DNA of 14,749 nucleotides. Origin: Acidobacteriota bacterium (lineage in GTDB: Bacteria > Acidobacteriota > Blastocatellia > Pyrinomonadales > Pyrinomonadaceae). This document shows, one piece after another, positions 1-6,274 of this stretch. The DNA lies in the NCBI GenBank assembly GCA_020201365.1, contig JAIVGV010000318.1, forward strand, positions 1 through 14,749. The letters are read 5' to 3'. Position 1 is the stretch's first letter; each line of letters opens with the position of its first letter. The position numbers and the translations under genes are program-made. The notes beneath the pieces are model-generated. The model was not told the DNA's origin. It saw nothing but the letters and a program-made list of their open reading frames with translations, and made no database searches.

Positions 1-1022
1 CTGTTGCCGTCGCGCCCGTCGCGCGAGCGCGCGAGCCATGCGGAGAGCGCGAAGCCCGCGCCCAAGATGATCGCTCCGGTGACGAGCGGGTGCAGAGAGG
101 CTTTCGTGTAGAGCGACGACTCGGCGACGTGACCGGGGTAGCCGCCGCGCTCTTCCATGTCGCGCGAGGGCGCGTGCAGGCTGTCGCGGCGGTCGGGCGG
201 CGCGGGCGTGTCGCTGCGCTGGAGATCGAAGATGATTGACTCCATCGCCTTGTCGGTGAGCCGCGGCGCGCGCGCGCCCGCGACGGAGAGGAACTTGCCG
301 CCGCCGCCGACGTACACGTCGCGCTCCGGTTGCTCGGCGCAGTGCAGGATCGCCTCCGCGACGGGCTCGGGCGCGTAGACGGGCGGCGGGTTCAGCGGCT
401 CGACCTCCATGTAGTTCTTCGCGTGCGCGCGGTAGGGCGTGTCAATCGCGCTCGGCTTGATGAGCGTGACCCAGACGGGCGCGCCCTCCTCCTCAAGCTC
501 CATCCGCAGCGCGTCCGTGTAGCCTTTGACGGCGTGCTTCGACGCGCAGTAAGTCCCCTGAATGGGAATCGCGCGATCGGAGAGGGCGCTGCCGACGTTG
601 ATGAGCGCGCCGCCGCGGTGGCGGAGCAGCTTCACCGCCGCGCGCGAGCCATAGACGACGCCCCAGTAGTTCGTGTCGAACATGCGCCGGTGATCCTCGT
701 CGGAGACTTCGAGGACGCGCCCGTAGATCGAGACGCCGGCGTTGTTGACCCAAGTGTCGAAGCCGCCGAAGTGCCGGAGCGCTGCGTCGGCGATCTTTTC
801 CACGTCCTCGCTGCTCCCCACGTCGGCGACGACGTAGATCGCCTCGCCGCCGCGCGAGTTGATCTCTTCGGTCAGACTCTTCAGAGCCCCCTCGTTGCGC
901 GCGGCGAGGACGAGTCGCGCGCCGCGACGGGCAGCCGTGCGCGCCGTGACGAGCCCGATGCCGCTCGTCGCGCCCGTCAGCACCAAGACCTGATCGCTCA
1001 GCCTCTTGAGTCGAGCCGCCAT
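1..1022 (-). CDS. Short-chain dehydrogenase/reductase (SDR) with C-terminal membrane anchor, partial
   Basis: NAD(P)-dependent oxidoreductase of the classical SDR family; substrate unknown. Reading the minus strand from the ATG at 1022 gives an uninterrupted frame to the window edge (340 codons, no stop), so the C-terminus is missing. The cofactor glycine motif TGATSGIG is at residues 16-23, NNAG at 93-96, and the catalytic set is Ser145, Tyr158 and Lys162 (YCASK). Residues up to about 250 match a full Rossmann core. The rest is a polar linker followed by a hydrophobic stretch near residues 308-326 (VTGAIILGAGFALSAWLA) that looks like a membrane anchor. A GGACGGAAG sequence just before the ATG can serve as ribosome binding site. 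This layout, an SDR with a tail and one transmembrane helix, is common in bacterial proteins labelled SDR family oxidoreductase. The family is certain; the substrate cannot be told. Confidence 0.93.
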   Translation of the reverse strand, partial: MAARLKRLSDQVLVLTGATSGIGLVTARTAARRGARLVLAARNEGALKSLTEEINSRGGEAIYVVADVGSSEDVEKIADAALRHFGGFDTWVNNAGVSIYGRVLEVSDEDHRRMFDTNYWGVVYGSRAAVKLLRHRGGALINVGSALSDRAIPIQGTYCASKHAVKGYTDALRMELEEEGAPVWVTLIKPSAIDTPYRAHAKNYMEVEPLNPPPVYAPEPVAEAILHCAEQPERDVYVGGGGKFLSVAGARAPRLTDKAMESIIFDLQRSDTPAPPDRRDSLHAPSRDMEERGGYPGHVAESSLYTKASLHPLVTGAIILGAGFALSAWLARSRDGRDGN

Positions 1023-1043
1023 CTTCCGTCCCCCCCCCTGTCG

Positions 1044-1078
1044 AAAATGATCAGCCGCGAGAAAAAATGATCAGCCGC
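1044..1078. repeat. Two-copy direct repeat, 20-bp period
   Basis: The 15-mer AAAATGATCAGCCGC occurs at 1044-1058 and again at 1064-1078. Each copy contains the palindrome TGATCA. It lies just upstream of the SDR start (minus strand), where it could be an operator or simply the edge of the neighbouring dispersed repeat. No regulator can be assigned. Confidence 0.7.
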
Positions 1079-1135
1079 AGACGGGCGCAGATGAACGCGG
1101 ATCGGAAGATCTCTTATCCGCGTGAATCCGCGTCC
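1079..1135. repeat. REP-like dispersed repeat element with inverted ACGCGGAT/ATCCGCGT arms
   Basis: ACGCGGAT at 1095-1102 is inverted as ATCCGCGT at 1116-1123, with a further direct copy of the latter at 1126-1133. An AGATCT palindrome lies in the loop. The run of GCAGATGAACGCGGAT-like words is the style of intergenic repeats seen in several high-GC phyla. Only one copy is present in this window, so dispersal is inferred from resemblance. It sits between two minus-strand genes. Confidence 0.5.
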
Positions 1136-1179
1136 ACCCGCGGCTTCACCCTCTGCCCTTGATCTGCCTCGTCGTCGCG

Positions 1180-1422
1180 CTAACGCTTGTTGCCCCGCGG
1201 GTTCGCGCCGCGCATCTCGTTGTTGTGCGCGCCGCGTTGCGTCTCGCCGCTCAGTTGATCTTCCCGGCGACCGCCGCGCGCGGCGTTCGGGCTCTGCCGG
1301 TTGGTGTCGGTCGTGTTCGTTAAAGCGTTCGGGTCGCCCTGCGCCGACGAGTGCATGCCGGCAGCCGCGCCCATCGCCTTCGGCTGCGTGTTCTTCGCTT
1401 CGTCGCCCTTGTAGTCAGCCAT
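1180..1422 (-). CDS. Small hydrophilic, probably disordered protein (80 aa)
   Basis: No family recognised. The 80-residue product starts MADYKGDEAKNTQ and ends RGANPRGNKR. It is rich in Asn, Gly, Ala, Arg and Gln, has no Cys, Trp, hydrophobic segment or signal peptide, and is low in aliphatic residues, as in disordered or stress-type small proteins. The start is fixed by a strong ribosome binding site (AAGAGGAGGG) ending about seven bases before the ATG. The same frame stays open far upstream (to about 2097), but that extension is Arg-rich, lies opposite the ATPase fragment and has no such site, so it is not taken as coding. The amino-acid composition differs from shadow frames, which here are mostly Arg/Ala/Pro. 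A real small gene is likely; the function is unknown. Confidence 0.65.
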   Translation of the reverse strand: MADYKGDEAKNTQPKAMGAAAGMHSSAQGDPNALTNTTDTNRQSPNAARGGRREDQLSGETQRGAHNNEMRGANPRGNKR

Positions 1423-1732
1423 TGTAGCCCTCCTCTTGCAGAATGAAGGATGATGATGACGCCTCGCGTGTTGCGCGGCGCGTGACCTGGAATCTACCCG
1501 GACGCGAAAGAGCCGGGGCAGGAAACGTACAGCCGTGTAGCCCAACGGTACGCGGGCAACCGCCGCGCATCCTACTTTCTCAGACTCTTCGCGGGTGCGA
1601 GTAATAAGGAAGCAACGACGATGCCAGATTCGACGACCACGACGCGCGAGCCGACGACAACGACGGACGGACACGCGGCGCACGACCGACGATCTCGCCG
1701 TCGCGCCGCAGACGAGCGCGCGCGCGCGACGG
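1423..1732. other. Intergenic, no gene seen
   Basis: About 310 bases between the start of the 80-aa minus-strand gene and the ATPase remnant. It should hold the leader and promoter of the minus-strand gene, but I see no convincing -35/-10 pair. The plus-strand frames from 1595 and 1621 start in Thr/Arg-rich sequence that resembles no protein and only become recognisable near 1733. Confidence 0.4.
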
Positions 1733-2020
1733 CGGATCGCGCGATTCGTCGCGGTGCTGGTCATCGCCTGCCCGTGCGCGCTGGGGCCCGCCACGCCGAC
1801 GGCGATCCTCGTCGGCACGCGGCGCGGCGCGGGGCAGGGGATTCTGATCAAGGGCGGCGGGGCTCTGGAGGTCGCGCGCAAGCTCGACACCGTCGTGCTC
1901 GACAAGACGGGCGCGATCACGCGCGGGCGACCCGCGTTGACCGACGTGAGCGCGGCGATGTCTCTGTCGAGCGTGTCGGTCGTGACGAACTCTCTCTGCG
2001 CCTGCGCCGCCGGCGCGCGC
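1733..2020 (+). pseudogene. Remnant of a copper/heavy-metal P1B-type ATPase (CopA-like)
   Basis: One frame encodes RIARFVAVLVIACPCALGPA followed by TPTAILVGTRRGAGQGILIKGG and then DTVVLDKTGAITRGRPALTDV. This is the signature core of a P1B ATPase: the metal-binding CPC in the transmembrane helix and the phosphorylated Asp of the DKTG motif. Only about 75 residues survive of a protein that is normally 650-850. The metal-binding domains, most membrane helices, and the ATP-binding and hinge domains are missing. The usual DKTGT reads DKTGA. After GRPALTDV the likeness continues in another frame (VGRDELSLRL, then AAGAR), which points to frameshifts. Upstream, an ADR read in a different frame abuts IARF directly before the CPC helix, as if the ADRxA-type segment had been joined to the CPC helix by a deletion. 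A 158-codon frame from a non-ATG region spans it, but no functional pump can result. Confidence 0.8.
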
Positions 2021-2463
2021 CGCGCACGTGGGCGCGTAACTAGCGCTCTCTCCGCGTTCGTCTTAGAATGAGCCTGCGCCGGAAGTCTCTTCGCCACCCC
2101 ACCCCGACGGCGAAGGAGCGTTTCCGCATCAAGACGCGCACGCGCGTCGTGTCTGAGAGGTCACGGGGCAGATTCTGCCGACCGCGAAGGCGGGCGACCG
2201 CTCAAGACCGTTTCCGTCGGTTGAAGTACGTGCGGGCAAGTCGTCCTTCTTCTCAAGGCTCGTCGCCCCGCGACCGCGCCGCCTTCACGACACGCCGCGC
2301 GCAGTTTAACTCCGGAGACCCACTGTGCGAGTCGCACGCCTTCGTCTCTTCGCGCGCCGACGCGCCGGAAGGTTGTGGTGTCTTCGTCGCGAAAGTCCCG
2401 CCCGACGCGCGCGCGCCCGCCGGGCGGTGACTCTTCGCAAACACCCTCGCGGGGAGTCGAGAG
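2021..2463. other. Intergenic, no convincing gene
   Basis: About 440 bases upstream of the sigma-54 activator gene. A 120-codon plus-strand frame (2068-2430) is Arg/Ser/Pro/Ala-rich without motifs or a good ribosome binding site, so it is not called. No clear -24/-12 (GG-N10-GC) sigma-54 promoter was found. The last bases, GGGGAGTCGAGAG, supply the ribosome binding site of the gene at 2464. Confidence 0.45.
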
Positions 2464-3966
2464 ATGTACGTACTAGTGATTGACGACGAGAGGAACGTCC
2501 GCGACTTCGTGGCGGAGGTGCTCGCGGGCGAGGGCTGGGAGGTGACGACCGCCGACTCAGCCGAAGAAGCCTTCAGGCTGCTGCCGCTGAAGCCTTGGGC
2601 GTTAGTCTGCTGCGACGTGATGCTCGGCGGCGCGGACGGCTTCGCCGTGCTGCGCCGCTTCAAGGAGGAGCAGCCCGACGCGCAGATCATTCTGATGACC
2701 GGGCAGGGCTCGGCGGTCGGCGCGCTCGACGCCGCCGCCTTCGGCGCCTACGACTACCTGCTCAAGCCCTTCGGCGTCGAAGAGCTGGCCTCGCTCTCGC
2801 GCGCCGTGCGCGAGCTGTTCGAGAGCGAGCGGCGCAAGCGCCACCGCGTCGTCTCGTCGCCGAAGGGGACGGGACTCTTCGCCACGCAGCTCGAACTCGT
2901 CGGGCGCAGCCGCGCCTTCATCGAGGTGATGAAGCAGGTCGGCAGAGTCGCGGCGACCTCCTTGCCCGTGCTGCTCACGGGCGAGACGGGCACGGGCAAG
3001 GAGGTGATCGCCTCGGCGATCCACATGCGCAGCCCGCGCGCCGACAAGCCGTTCGTCGCCGTCAACTGCGGCGCGATCCCGGAAGAGCTGATCGAGTCGG
3101 AGCTGTTCGGGCACGTCCGAGGCGCGTTCACGGGGGCGGAGCGCGACCGCAAGGGTCTGTGGGAGGAGGCTGACGGCGGCACGCTCTTCCTCGACGAGAT
3201 CACGGAGACGACGCCCGCCTTCCAGGTGAAGCTCCTGCGCGCGCTGCAAGAAGGGGAGCTTCGCCGCGTCGGGTCGAACCACACGATCAGCGTTGACGTG
3301 CGGATCGTCGCCGCGTCGAACCGCGACGTCGAGGAGGAGGTCAAGGCGGGTCGCTTCCGCCAAGACCTCTTCTACCGCCTGAGCGCCGACACGATCTACC
3401 TGCCCCCCTTGCGCGAGCGGCGCGAAGACATCTACCCGCTGGCGAGCGCCTTCGCCGAGCGCGTCTGGTCGCTCAACCCGACGGTCTCCTTCTCGACCGG
3501 GGCGCTGCGCCTGCTCGAAGCTTACGACTACCCCGGAAACATACGCGAGTTGGAGAACGCCGTGGTGCGCGCCGTCGCGCTCTGCAACGGCGTGGTGCGA
3601 CCCGAAGACCTGCCCGCGCGCATACGCGACTTCAAACCCGGAGCCGCGCGCGGCGAGGCTGAGCGGGCTGCGGAGGCGGGGGCGACGGCCGTGGCGTCGT
3701 CGGGCGGCGCGCGCGAAGGCGCGGCGCAGCAGCAGGAGGGGTGGCTCACGCTCGCCGAGGTCGAGGCTCGCTACGTGGCGCGCGTGCTCGCGCACACGCG
3801 CGGCAACAAGCAGGCGGCGGCGCGGCTACTCGGCGTGGATCGCAAGACCATCGAGCGCATGATCAAGCGGCACGAGCTGGACGCGCGAGGCGCGAAGGGG
3901 GAGGGCGCTGACAAGGGCGGCGCGGGCGGAGACGGCGCGGCGCGCGCCGTCTCGGACGCAGTTTAG
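2464..3966 (+). CDS. NtrC-family sigma-54-dependent response regulator
   Basis: A cytoplasmic transcription activator that remodels sigma-54 RNA polymerase after phosphorylation. The 500-residue order is receiver, AAA+ ATPase, Fis-type helix-turn-helix. The receiver has acidic Asp7/Asp8, phospho-acceptor Asp51, Thr79 and Lys101. The AAA+ part has Walker A GETGTGKE (173-180), an intact sigma-54 contact loop GAFTGA (220-225) and Walker B LFLDE (241-245). The DNA-binding helix-turn-helix is at about 446-471 (GNKQAAARLLGVDRKTIERM). A long Ala/Gly-rich linker of about 45 residues separates the ATPase from the helix-turn-helix, and a Gly/Ala-rich tail of about 30 residues follows it. GGGGAG lies upstream of the ATG. 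No cognate kinase is adjacent on this strand; the nearest is the REC-kinase at 6275. Target genes cannot be named. Confidence 0.96.
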   Translation: MYVLVIDDERNVRDFVAEVLAGEGWEVTTADSAEEAFRLLPLKPWALVCCDVMLGGADGFAVLRRFKEEQPDAQIILMTGQGSAVGALDAAAFGAYDYLLKPFGVEELASLSRAVRELFESERRKRHRVVSSPKGTGLFATQLELVGRSRAFIEVMKQVGRVAATSLPVLLTGETGTGKEVIASAIHMRSPRADKPFVAVNCGAIPEELIESELFGHVRGAFTGAERDRKGLWEEADGGTLFLDEITETTPAFQVKLLRALQEGELRRVGSNHTISVDVRIVAASNRDVEEEVKAGRFRQDLFYRLSADTIYLPPLRERREDIYPLASAFAERVWSLNPTVSFSTGALRLLEAYDYPGNIRELENAVVRAVALCNGVVRPEDLPARIRDFKPGAARGEAERAAEAGATAVASSGGAREGAAQQQEGWLTLAEVEARYVARVLAHTRGNKQAAARLLGVDRKTIERMIKRHELDARGAKGEGADKGGAGGDGAARAVSDAV

Positions 3967-3977
3967 CGGTCGGCGTG

Positions 3978-4013
3978 CGGCAGTAAACGACGGAGAGCGG
4001 CGGTAAACGACGG
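3978..4013. repeat. Two-copy 16-bp direct repeat, 20-bp period
   Basis: CGGCRGTAAACGACGG occurs at 3978-3993 and 3998-4013, differing at one base. It sits directly after the stop codon of the sigma-54 activator and leads into the hairpin between the convergent genes. Its role is unknown. Confidence 0.65.
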
Positions 4014-4050
4014 GGGGCGCAAACGTTCGCGTTTGCGCCCCCCCCCCGTC
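4009..4050. terminator. Probable bidirectional terminator hairpin between convergent genes
   Basis: GGGGGGCGCAAACG (4012-4025), loop TTCG, then CGTTTGCGCCCCCC (4030-4043) form a perfect 14-bp stem. GAC (4009-4011) can further pair with GTC (4048-4050) across a four-C bulge. It lies between the stop codon of the activator at 3966 and that of the minus-strand receiver at 4128, where a shared terminator is expected. There is no U-tract on either side, so Rho-independent termination is not certain; it may act as an RNA 3' end stabiliser instead. Confidence 0.6.
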
Positions 4051-4127
4051 TTGCGCGTCGGCGCACATCGCGCGCGCGTGTCGCCGACGTGCCCTCCTTG
4101 AAACCCCCTTGAAAGCCTCCCCCTAGC

Positions 4128-4574
4128 TCACGCCGCGAAGGGCTCGCGCGCCGAGTCGAGCCGCGCCGGAATCTCGCCGGTCGGCGCGGCGACCGAGTCG
4201 CGCGCGCGCGCGCGTTCGAGCTTCTCGCGCATGGAGCGCTCCGTCCAGGGCTTGGTGGCGAAGAGGTGGAAGACGCCCGCCGCCATCTCGCGCACGAGCG
4301 CGCCGAGGTGCGTGCCGCCCGTGAGCAGGATGCGGAACGCCGCGGGCTGCGCGCGCGCCGCCTCGGCGAGGAACGCGACGCCATCGCCGTCGGGCATGAA
4401 CTGATCGCTGACGACGATGTCGAAGGCGCGCTCGCGCAGCGCGCGCCGCGCCTCCTCGTAGGTGCGCGCGGTGCGCACGTCGTAGTCGTCGGCGAACATT
4501 TCGAGGAACACGTCGAGGCAGTAGGGCTCGTCGTCGAGGTAGAGGACTGCCGGTCGTTCGAGATAGTTCGTCAC
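4128..4574 (-). CDS. Stand-alone receiver-domain response regulator
   Basis: A single REC domain of 148 residues with no output domain, presumably a phosphotransfer or protein-interaction relay. Visible residues are the acidic pair Asp14/Asp15 (LYLDDEP), phospho-acceptor Asp57 (VVSDQFMPDGDG), Thr85 (ILLTG) and Lys108 (ATKPW). The last 35 residues are charged and Ala-rich. I take the GTG at 4574 as start because GGGAGG lies eight bases upstream. The frame also stays open to a TTG at 4634, but that has no ribosome binding site and adds residues outside the fold. ILLTG and TKPW resemble the receiver at 7636 and the receivers of many RpfG-like proteins. It converges on the sigma-54 activator and diverges from the REC-HD-GYP operon, with which it may share control. 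Confidence 0.88.
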   Translation of the reverse strand: MTNYLERPAVLYLDDEPYCLDVFLEMFADDYDVRTARTYEEARRALRERAFDIVVSDQFMPDGDGVAFLAEAARAQPAAFRILLTGGTHLGALVREMAAGVFHLFATKPWTERSMREKLERARARDSVAAPTGEIPARLDSAREPFAA

Positions 4575-4967
4575 TTCGTCAACCTCCCAAAGCGCGCGAG
4601 GCGGCGCGCGTCGGTCGGTAATCTGCGCGAGCAAGACTCGTACCGCGCGACCACGGCGGCGACTCGCGCGCCGCCCGGCGGCGGCGGCGCGCGCGATCTT
4701 CTCCGAGTCGTCTGTGAGATCAGCCCGTCGTCAGCCGCGTGGCACGCGCCGTGCGACGGACGAGCGCGGGGTCGCGTGTACCGCCCGTCTGGGGAGTTCG
4801 TGGGGCGAGACGCATCGGAATGATGCCCAAGCGCGACCCGTTCCGCCGCAGCAGGCGTCAGAGTGTGACGGCTCGCGCCCGAGGCGGCGGAACTTAGGGG
4901 ATCCGGCGGCGCCGTCTGGGTCGGCGGCGCCGCCGGCCACTAAAGAAGGGGAGAGGGGGAATCGGCG
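4575..4967. other. Divergent intergenic region of two receiver genes
   Basis: About 390 bases between the start of the minus-strand receiver and that of the REC-HD-GYP gene, so promoters for both directions should be here. I could not find a convincing sigma-70 or sigma-54 promoter. No open frame in it looks like a protein. The only clear structure is the GC-rich hairpin at 4903-4936. Confidence 0.5.
4903..4936. promoter_or_regulatory. 12-bp GC hairpin in the leader of the REC-HD-GYP operon
   Basis: CCGGCGGCGCCG (4903-4914) pairs with CGGCGCCGCCGG (4925-4936) across a ten-base loop. The second arm is itself part of a palindrome (4922-4935), so alternative pairings exist. It ends about 30 bases before the ATG at 4968, upstream of the ribosome binding site (GGGGAGAGGGGGA). 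It could be a leader structure or a protein-binding palindrome. At this base composition chance pairing is also possible. Confidence 0.4.
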
Positions 4968-6209
4968 ATGCACGACGGTAGCGCGGAGGGGCGCGGTCGC
5001 ATTCTGATCGTGGACGACCAGCAGGAGATCAGGAACCTGCTCTCCGACATACTCGGCGACGAGCACGACTGCACGCTCGCCGCCTCGGGCGCGGAGGCGC
5101 TCGCGCACCTGCGCGGCGGCGACTTCGATCTGCTCCTGTGCGACATCACGATGCCCGGCATGACCGGGCTCGAACTCGTGCCGCTGGCGCGCGCCGCGTC
5201 GCCGCGCACGGTCGTCGTCATGATCAGCGGCTTGCAGAGCATCGAGAGCGCGGTTGAGGCGGTGCGCTCCGGCGCGTTCGACTACGTGACCAAGCCCTTC
5301 GACCTCGACGCCGTCACCGCCGCCGTCGGCCGCGCGCTCGAACACGCGCGCCTGCGCGAGGCGAAGCGGCTCTACGAAATCCGGCTCGAAGAACTCGTCG
5401 CGCGCCGCACGGCGGAGCTCGACCGCGCGCTCGAAAGCGTCGAGCGAGCCTACCGCACCACGCTCGCCGCGCTGACCGCCGCGCTCGACGCGCGCGACCA
5501 CGAAACTTGCGGTCACTCGCGCCGCGTCGTCGCCTTCAGCCTGCGTCTGGGTCGCGAGCTGGGGCTCGACGCAGACAACCTCCGCTCGCTCGAGTTCGGC
5601 GCGCTGCTGCACGACATCGGCAAGATCGCCGTGCCCGACGCCATCCTGCGCAAGCCCGACCGGCTCGACGAGGGCGAGTGGGAGAGGATGAAGCAGCACC
5701 CGCTCGACGGCGCGCGCATCCTCGCGGGGATCGAGTTCCTGCGCGGCGCGTCGCGCGTCGTCGCCGAGCACCACGAGCGCTGGGACGGGGCGGGCTACAC
5801 GCGCGCGCTCCGCGGCGACGAGATCGATCTCAACGCCCGCATCTTCTCGGTCGCCGACGCCTTCGACGCCATCACCTCCGACCGCGTCTATCGGCAGGCG
5901 CGCACTCACGACGAAGCCTTGGCGGAGCTGGAGCGGGGCGCGGGCACGCAGTTCGATCCGCGCGTGGTCGCGGCTTTCCGCCGCGTCGCGCGCGCCGAGT
6001 GGGACGGGCTGCGGCGCGAGTGCGCTTCACTGGAAAGCGCGCCCGCCGCCGCCGCGCTCGACGCGCGCGACGCCGCCGCCGCCCCGGAGATCGCCGCGAC
6101 CGTCGCGCGCGACGCGCCCGCCCCGGACGCGCGCCGCTCCGCCGAGCCTCCCGCGCGCGAGGTCGCGCCGCCGCCAGCGCGCGCGCCGCTGAGCCGCGCC
6201 GCCGCCTGA
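4968..6209 (+). CDS. REC-HD-GYP response regulator, putative c-di-GMP phosphodiesterase
   Basis: A two-domain RpfG-like protein of 413 residues. The receiver (1-125) has Asp16/Asp17, phospho-acceptor Asp59, Ser87 and Lys109. A helical linker (about 126-165) leads to an HD-GYP domain (about 166-345). HD-GYP enzymes hydrolyse cyclic di-GMP through a metal centre. Ligand residues visible are His183 (CGHSRRV), the HD pair His215/Asp216 in HDIGK, His244 (KQHP), His268/His269 (EHHERWDG) and the D of FSVADAFDAI. The signature loop reads GAGYT (274-278) rather than GxGYP, and RALRGDEI follows where GLxGxxI is usual, so the domain is slightly divergent but keeps its metal ligands. The C-terminal 60 residues are low-complexity Ala/Pro/Arg. 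GGGGAGAGGGGGA precedes the ATG. First gene of a run with the kinase 65 bases downstream. Confidence 0.93.
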   Translation: MHDGSAEGRGRILIVDDQQEIRNLLSDILGDEHDCTLAASGAEALAHLRGGDFDLLLCDITMPGMTGLELVPLARAASPRTVVVMISGLQSIESAVEAVRSGAFDYVTKPFDLDAVTAAVGRALEHARLREAKRLYEIRLEELVARRTAELDRALESVERAYRTTLAALTAALDARDHETCGHSRRVVAFSLRLGRELGLDADNLRSLEFGALLHDIGKIAVPDAILRKPDRLDEGEWERMKQHPLDGARILAGIEFLRGASRVVAEHHERWDGAGYTRALRGDEIDLNARIFSVADAFDAITSDRVYRQARTHDEALAELERGAGTQFDPRVVAAFRRVARAEWDGLRRECASLESAPAAAALDARDAAAAPEIAATVARDAPAPDARRSAEPPAREVAPPPARAPLSRAAA

Positions 6210-6274
6210 GCGCGGCGCGCGCCCGCACCCGCCGCCATCCGAGCGCGCGCCGCGCGCGTTCGAGCCGACAAGAG

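Noticed and set aside
330..1070. Plus-strand frame of 246 codons
   Set aside because: Antisense shadow of the SDR gene; Arg/Ala/Val-rich with no motifs, while the minus strand has a complete SDR core.
1714..1724. Alternating CG run as a possible Z-DNA or CRISPR-like repeat
   Set aside because: Short simple-sequence run typical of this base composition; similar runs occur elsewhere (for example near 4200).
1423..2097. Upstream extension of the 80-aa minus-strand gene to 305 codons
   Set aside because: The extension is Arg-rich, lacks a ribosome binding site and lies opposite the ATPase remnant; the ATG at 1422 has a strong site.
2068..2430. 120-codon plus-strand frame before the sigma-54 activator
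   Set aside because: Composition is Arg/Ser/Pro-rich with no motif, signal peptide or good ribosome binding site.
2431..2463. Sigma-54 promoter for the activator gene
   Set aside because: No GG/GC pair with the required spacing and context was found upstream.
2602..3795. 397-codon minus-strand frame
   Set aside because: Shadow of the sigma-54 activator in GC-rich DNA, where third-position GC keeps antisense frames open.
6179..6222. 11-bp GC hairpin around the HD-GYP stop codon
   Set aside because: Arms are pure GC dinucleotide-like sequence in a low-complexity Ala/Arg tail; chance pairing is likely and there is no T-tract.
5507..6274. 256-codon extension of the kinase upstream into the HD-GYP gene
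   Set aside because: Arg-rich frame-shifted reading of the HD-GYP coding sequence; the kinase fold begins after 6275.
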